A program made the position numbers and the translations under genes. Shown one piece after another: positions 62,285-64,000 of a DNA stretch of 64,000 nucleotides (its first letter is position 1; each line of letters opens with the position of its first letter). This DNA is from Spirochaetia bacterium (GTDB taxonomy: Bacteria > Spirochaetota > Leptospiria > Turneriellales > JAOUOS01): the NCBI GenBank assembly GCA_029880265.1, contig JAOUOT010000013.1, positions 1 through 64,000 on the forward strand, read 5' to 3'. The notes under the pieces are model-generated. The model was not told the origin of the DNA. It saw only the letters and a list, made by a program, of their open reading frames with translations, and did no database searches.

Positions 62285-62311
62285 TTAGCGCTCTCGACAA
62301 TAGAGCGCCAA
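62285..62311 (-). promoter_or_regulatory. CIRCE operator for HrcA
   Basis: TTAGCGCTC-N9-GAGCGCCAA matches the CIRCE consensus (TTAGCACTC-N9-GAGTGCTAA) at 8 of 9 and 7 of 9 positions, with exactly nine bases between. It lies 106 bp before groES and directly after the promoter -10, the usual place for HrcA repression of heat-shock operons. Inner TCGAGAG and CTCTCGA (62274-62280, 62291-62297) form an extra palindrome. Confidence 0.85.
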
Positions 62312-62337
62312 TCTTAATAAAAAACACATGATGTCAA
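62311..62337 (-). promoter_or_regulatory. Promoter of groES-groEL
   Basis: Minus strand TTGACA (62337-62332) and TAAGAT (62316-62311) are 15 bp apart, a bit short but plausible. The CIRCE element abuts the -10, consistent with repression by HrcA. Confidence 0.55.
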
Positions 62338-62359
62338 TTTTTTTATATGCCTTTTTGTT

Positions 62360-62389
62360 TTTACAACTATTTGACACATATATTATAAA
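62360..62389 (+). promoter_or_regulatory. Candidate promoter for hemA
   Basis: TTTACA (62360-62365) and TATAAA (62384-62389) are 18 bp apart, 40 bp before the hemA ATG. A second TTGACA at 62371-62376 has no good -10. Divergent from the groES promoter, within 25 bp. Confidence 0.4.
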
Positions 62390-62428
62390 AAGAATAGCTG
62401 AATTGATTATATTTTTCGTATTAGATAC

Positions 62429-63745
62429 ATGCGTAAAATGTTTGAGAATATTCACCTTTTAACATGGAACTATGAAGATCACGACTTCGACAGCTTATCG
62501 GTCTTTCCCGATTCGAGATGCTTTTATGACGGCTCATGGGCGCTGCCCGAAGGGGTCGTATCTTTACTGTATCTGGCGACATGCAACAGGGTAGAAATAT
62601 ACCTTCAGGCAGACGATAAAGTAAAAAAGTCAATAACCCGAGAAGAGCTTTTGATCTTTCTTAAAGATTCGCCGGTTTCAAAACAAGTAGAAAACATTCC
62701 TCCTGTATGCAAGCACGGCTCTCAGGCCGTAAGACATCTCTTTCAGGTCTCGTCGGGTCTAAGAAGCATGGCCCTTGGCGAAACGCAAATAACCGGCCAG
62801 GTAAAAAGAGATATTGAAAGAGCAAAACAGAATAATTTTTTATCTCCCCTTCTTGAAAATATTGCAAAAAAAGCTCTTGAAACGCAAAAAACAATAAGAA
62901 ATCAAACAGAAGTAGGCAAAAGCCCTATCTCGCTTTTAACTTTAATGGAAAAAGAAATTGAAGCCGAAAGCGGTAGAGCCTGCGCCTTTGAAAACAAGGC
63001 TGTCGCCATAGGCGGCACGGGCGATATGTCGAGCAAGATTTTTAAGCATCTTGTAAACAAAGGCGTAAAAAAGATTACCGTATTTAGAAATAACATAAAA
63101 AGAGAGCTCCCTGAAGAATTCAAAGCCCTATACGTCAAATATACCTCTGGCAAAAATATTGAAGTAACCTTTGCCGCATGGGACGACCTTTATAATAAAA
63201 ATTTCAAAGAGGCTCCAAACTGGGAAATTTTTGTTACCGCTACCCATTCTGAAAAGTCGGTTATAACAAAAGAAAATATTCTTGAAATGAGAAAAGATAA
63301 TTATTTAAACGAGAACGCGTATGTTGTCGACCTTGGAATTCCGCCTAATGTTGAAGTAACCGAAGGGAACGAACAAAACGATAAGACCATAAATTTACAG
63401 ACCCTTCTTAAACAAAGCGAAAGAAATCTGGCCCTTAGACGATATCACCAGCAGCAAGCCATGCCTCTTATTGAAAAAGCCATACACGCCTTCTGGATGG
63501 ATCAAATCTACCGTCATCATCCCGAGGTCATCACGACCGCGCTTGACGGCGCCGCAAAAGACAGAGACAAAGAATGGGAAACGCTATTATCGGGCCCGTT
63601 AAAAAACATTACTGAAAAACAAAAAAGAGTACTGATAGATTATTTTAAAAAACAAGAACGAAAAGCCTTAAGACTTCATAAAGAAATTTTCATTGAAATG
63701 CTTGTTACCGGTAATCACAGCAGCATAAGTTCTGATTCTCATTAA
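62429..63745 (+). CDS. hemA: Glutamyl-tRNA reductase
   Basis: 438 residues. LYLATCNRVEIYL holds the catalytic Cys; FQVSSGLRSMALGETQITGQVKRDIERAKQNNFLSP is the glutamate-tRNA binding region; AVAIGGTGDMSSKIFKHLVNKGVKKITVFRNN is the NADPH domain. The C-terminal dimerisation helices follow (RRYHQQQAMPLIEKAIHAFWM). It reduces Glu-tRNA to glutamate-1-semialdehyde, starting tetrapyrrole synthesis. No ribosome site before the ATG. Followed by hemC after 9 bp. Confidence 0.95.
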   Translation: MRKMFENIHLLTWNYEDHDFDSLSVFPDSRCFYDGSWALPEGVVSLLYLATCNRVEIYLQADDKVKKSITREELLIFLKDSPVSKQVENIPPVCKHGSQAVRHLFQVSSGLRSMALGETQITGQVKRDIERAKQNNFLSPLLENIAKKALETQKTIRNQTEVGKSPISLLTLMEKEIEAESGRACAFENKAVAIGGTGDMSSKIFKHLVNKGVKKITVFRNNIKRELPEEFKALYVKYTSGKNIEVTFAAWDDLYNKNFKEAPNWEIFVTATHSEKSVITKENILEMRKDNYLNENAYVVDLGIPPNVEVTEGNEQNDKTINLQTLLKQSERNLALRRYHQQQAMPLIEKAIHAFWMDQIYRHHPEVITTALDGAAKDRDKEWETLLSGPLKNITEKQKRVLIDYFKKQERKALRLHKEIFIEMLVTGNHSSISSDSH

Positions 63746-63754
63746 ACCGGTTTC

Positions 63755-64000
63755 ATGCAGATAGTCACAAGAGATTCATTTTTAGCGCTTGCGCAAACCT
63801 TAACCGTTTCAGAAATGATATTAAAAGCGGGCGGCGCGGTTAAAATAAACGCGCTTAAAACGCAGGGCGACCTGAAGCTGCACGACCCATTGTATAAAGT
63901 AAGCAAAGAAGCCGCAACAGAAAAAGAAGGAAGAGCGTTTTTCACGAAAGAACTTGAAGACGGGCTCTTATCAAAAAACGGCGATTTAGCGGTTCATTCA
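63755..64000 (+). CDS. hemC: Porphobilinogen deaminase, N-terminal part (cut by window end)
   Basis: 82 residues from ATG 63755 before the window ends. MQIVTRDSFLALAQTLTVSEMILKAGG corresponds to the family IRIGTRxSxLALAQ start. INALKTQGDLKLHDPLYKV and GRAFFTKELEDGLLSKNGDLAVHS match KTTGDxxxDxPL...FTKELExALLxxxxDLAVHS. It polymerises four porphobilinogens to hydroxymethylbilane. The dipyrromethane-binding Cys would lie beyond the end. Second gene of the hemA-hemC unit. Confidence 0.93.
   Translation, partial: MQIVTRDSFLALAQTLTVSEMILKAGGAVKINALKTQGDLKLHDPLYKVSKEAATEKEGRAFFTKELEDGLLSKNGDLAVHS

Overview
The window reads as an ordinary chromosomal segment of a free-living, low-GC, diderm (Gram-negative-type) bacterium. 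The evidence is a heptose-activating enzyme for lipopolysaccharide, four type II secretion pseudopilins, many lipoproteins, and predicted outer-membrane barrels ending in Phe. There is no 16S gene, so placement is inference. Several traits (a metallo-beta-lactamase/cNMP-binding fusion, relaxed lipoboxes such as IINC, a CsgG-like protein with a DUF5683-like tail, myxo-type Cys-rich repeats) recall Spirochaetota such as Leptospira relatives or similar candidate lineages, but none is decisive. I saw no tRNA, rRNA, CRISPR array, prophage or transposase.

Layout. 1-2.5 kb: the pheT tail, a predicted outer-membrane protein, and a stray second copy of the pheT tail. 2.6-5.4 kb: a large PLD-nuclease/helicase fusion. 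6-8.1 kb: gspG-H-I-J. 8.2-9.9 kb: an orphan 7TM histidine kinase, then about 900 bp of AT-rich intergenic DNA. 10.8-13.5 kb: a tight operon of a TraB-family membrane protein, a flavodoxin-like lipoprotein and a precorrin-2 dehydrogenase. 13.5-17.5 kb: an MscS channel, a barrel protein, thiol peroxidase and a secreted endonuclease I. 17.6-28.5 kb: a surface-protein region with a 1645-residue repeat protein, a DUF4382 lipoprotein, a 1190-residue Cys-rich/PPC lipoprotein and a CsgG-like protein. 28.7-32.1 kb: a globin-coupled diguanylate cyclase and xseA. 32.2-35.1 kb: an operon of two exported proteins and a kexin-like protease. 36-41.4 kb: a GmhB/HldE-type fusion, fructosamine kinase family, ssb, mazG and a LOG-family gene.

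41.5-48.2 kb is the conserved translation/envelope operon rpsB-tsf-pyrH-frr-uppS-cdsA-dxr, extended by proB. It converges on fabZ-fabG-acpP-rnc (48.2-50.6 kb, minus strand), preceded by valS. 53.7-60.1 kb holds an ArsC-family gene, a CLC channel with CBS domains, the MBL-cNMP protein, hisI, a short argA and a SPOR-domain protein. 60.2-64 kb holds groES-groEL under a recognisable CIRCE operator, divergent from hemA-hemC.

The most informative oddities are: two genes (gspH and the kexin-like protease) whose targeting signals begin upstream of any ATG/GTG/TTG, implying ATT or ATA starts; a thiol peroxidase lacking the resolving Cys; a HisI with its acidic metal motif replaced; a long hairpin leader before rnc resembling an RNase III autoregulatory site; a flavodoxin-like domain on a lipoprotein; and a 36/38-identical displaced copy of the pheT end.
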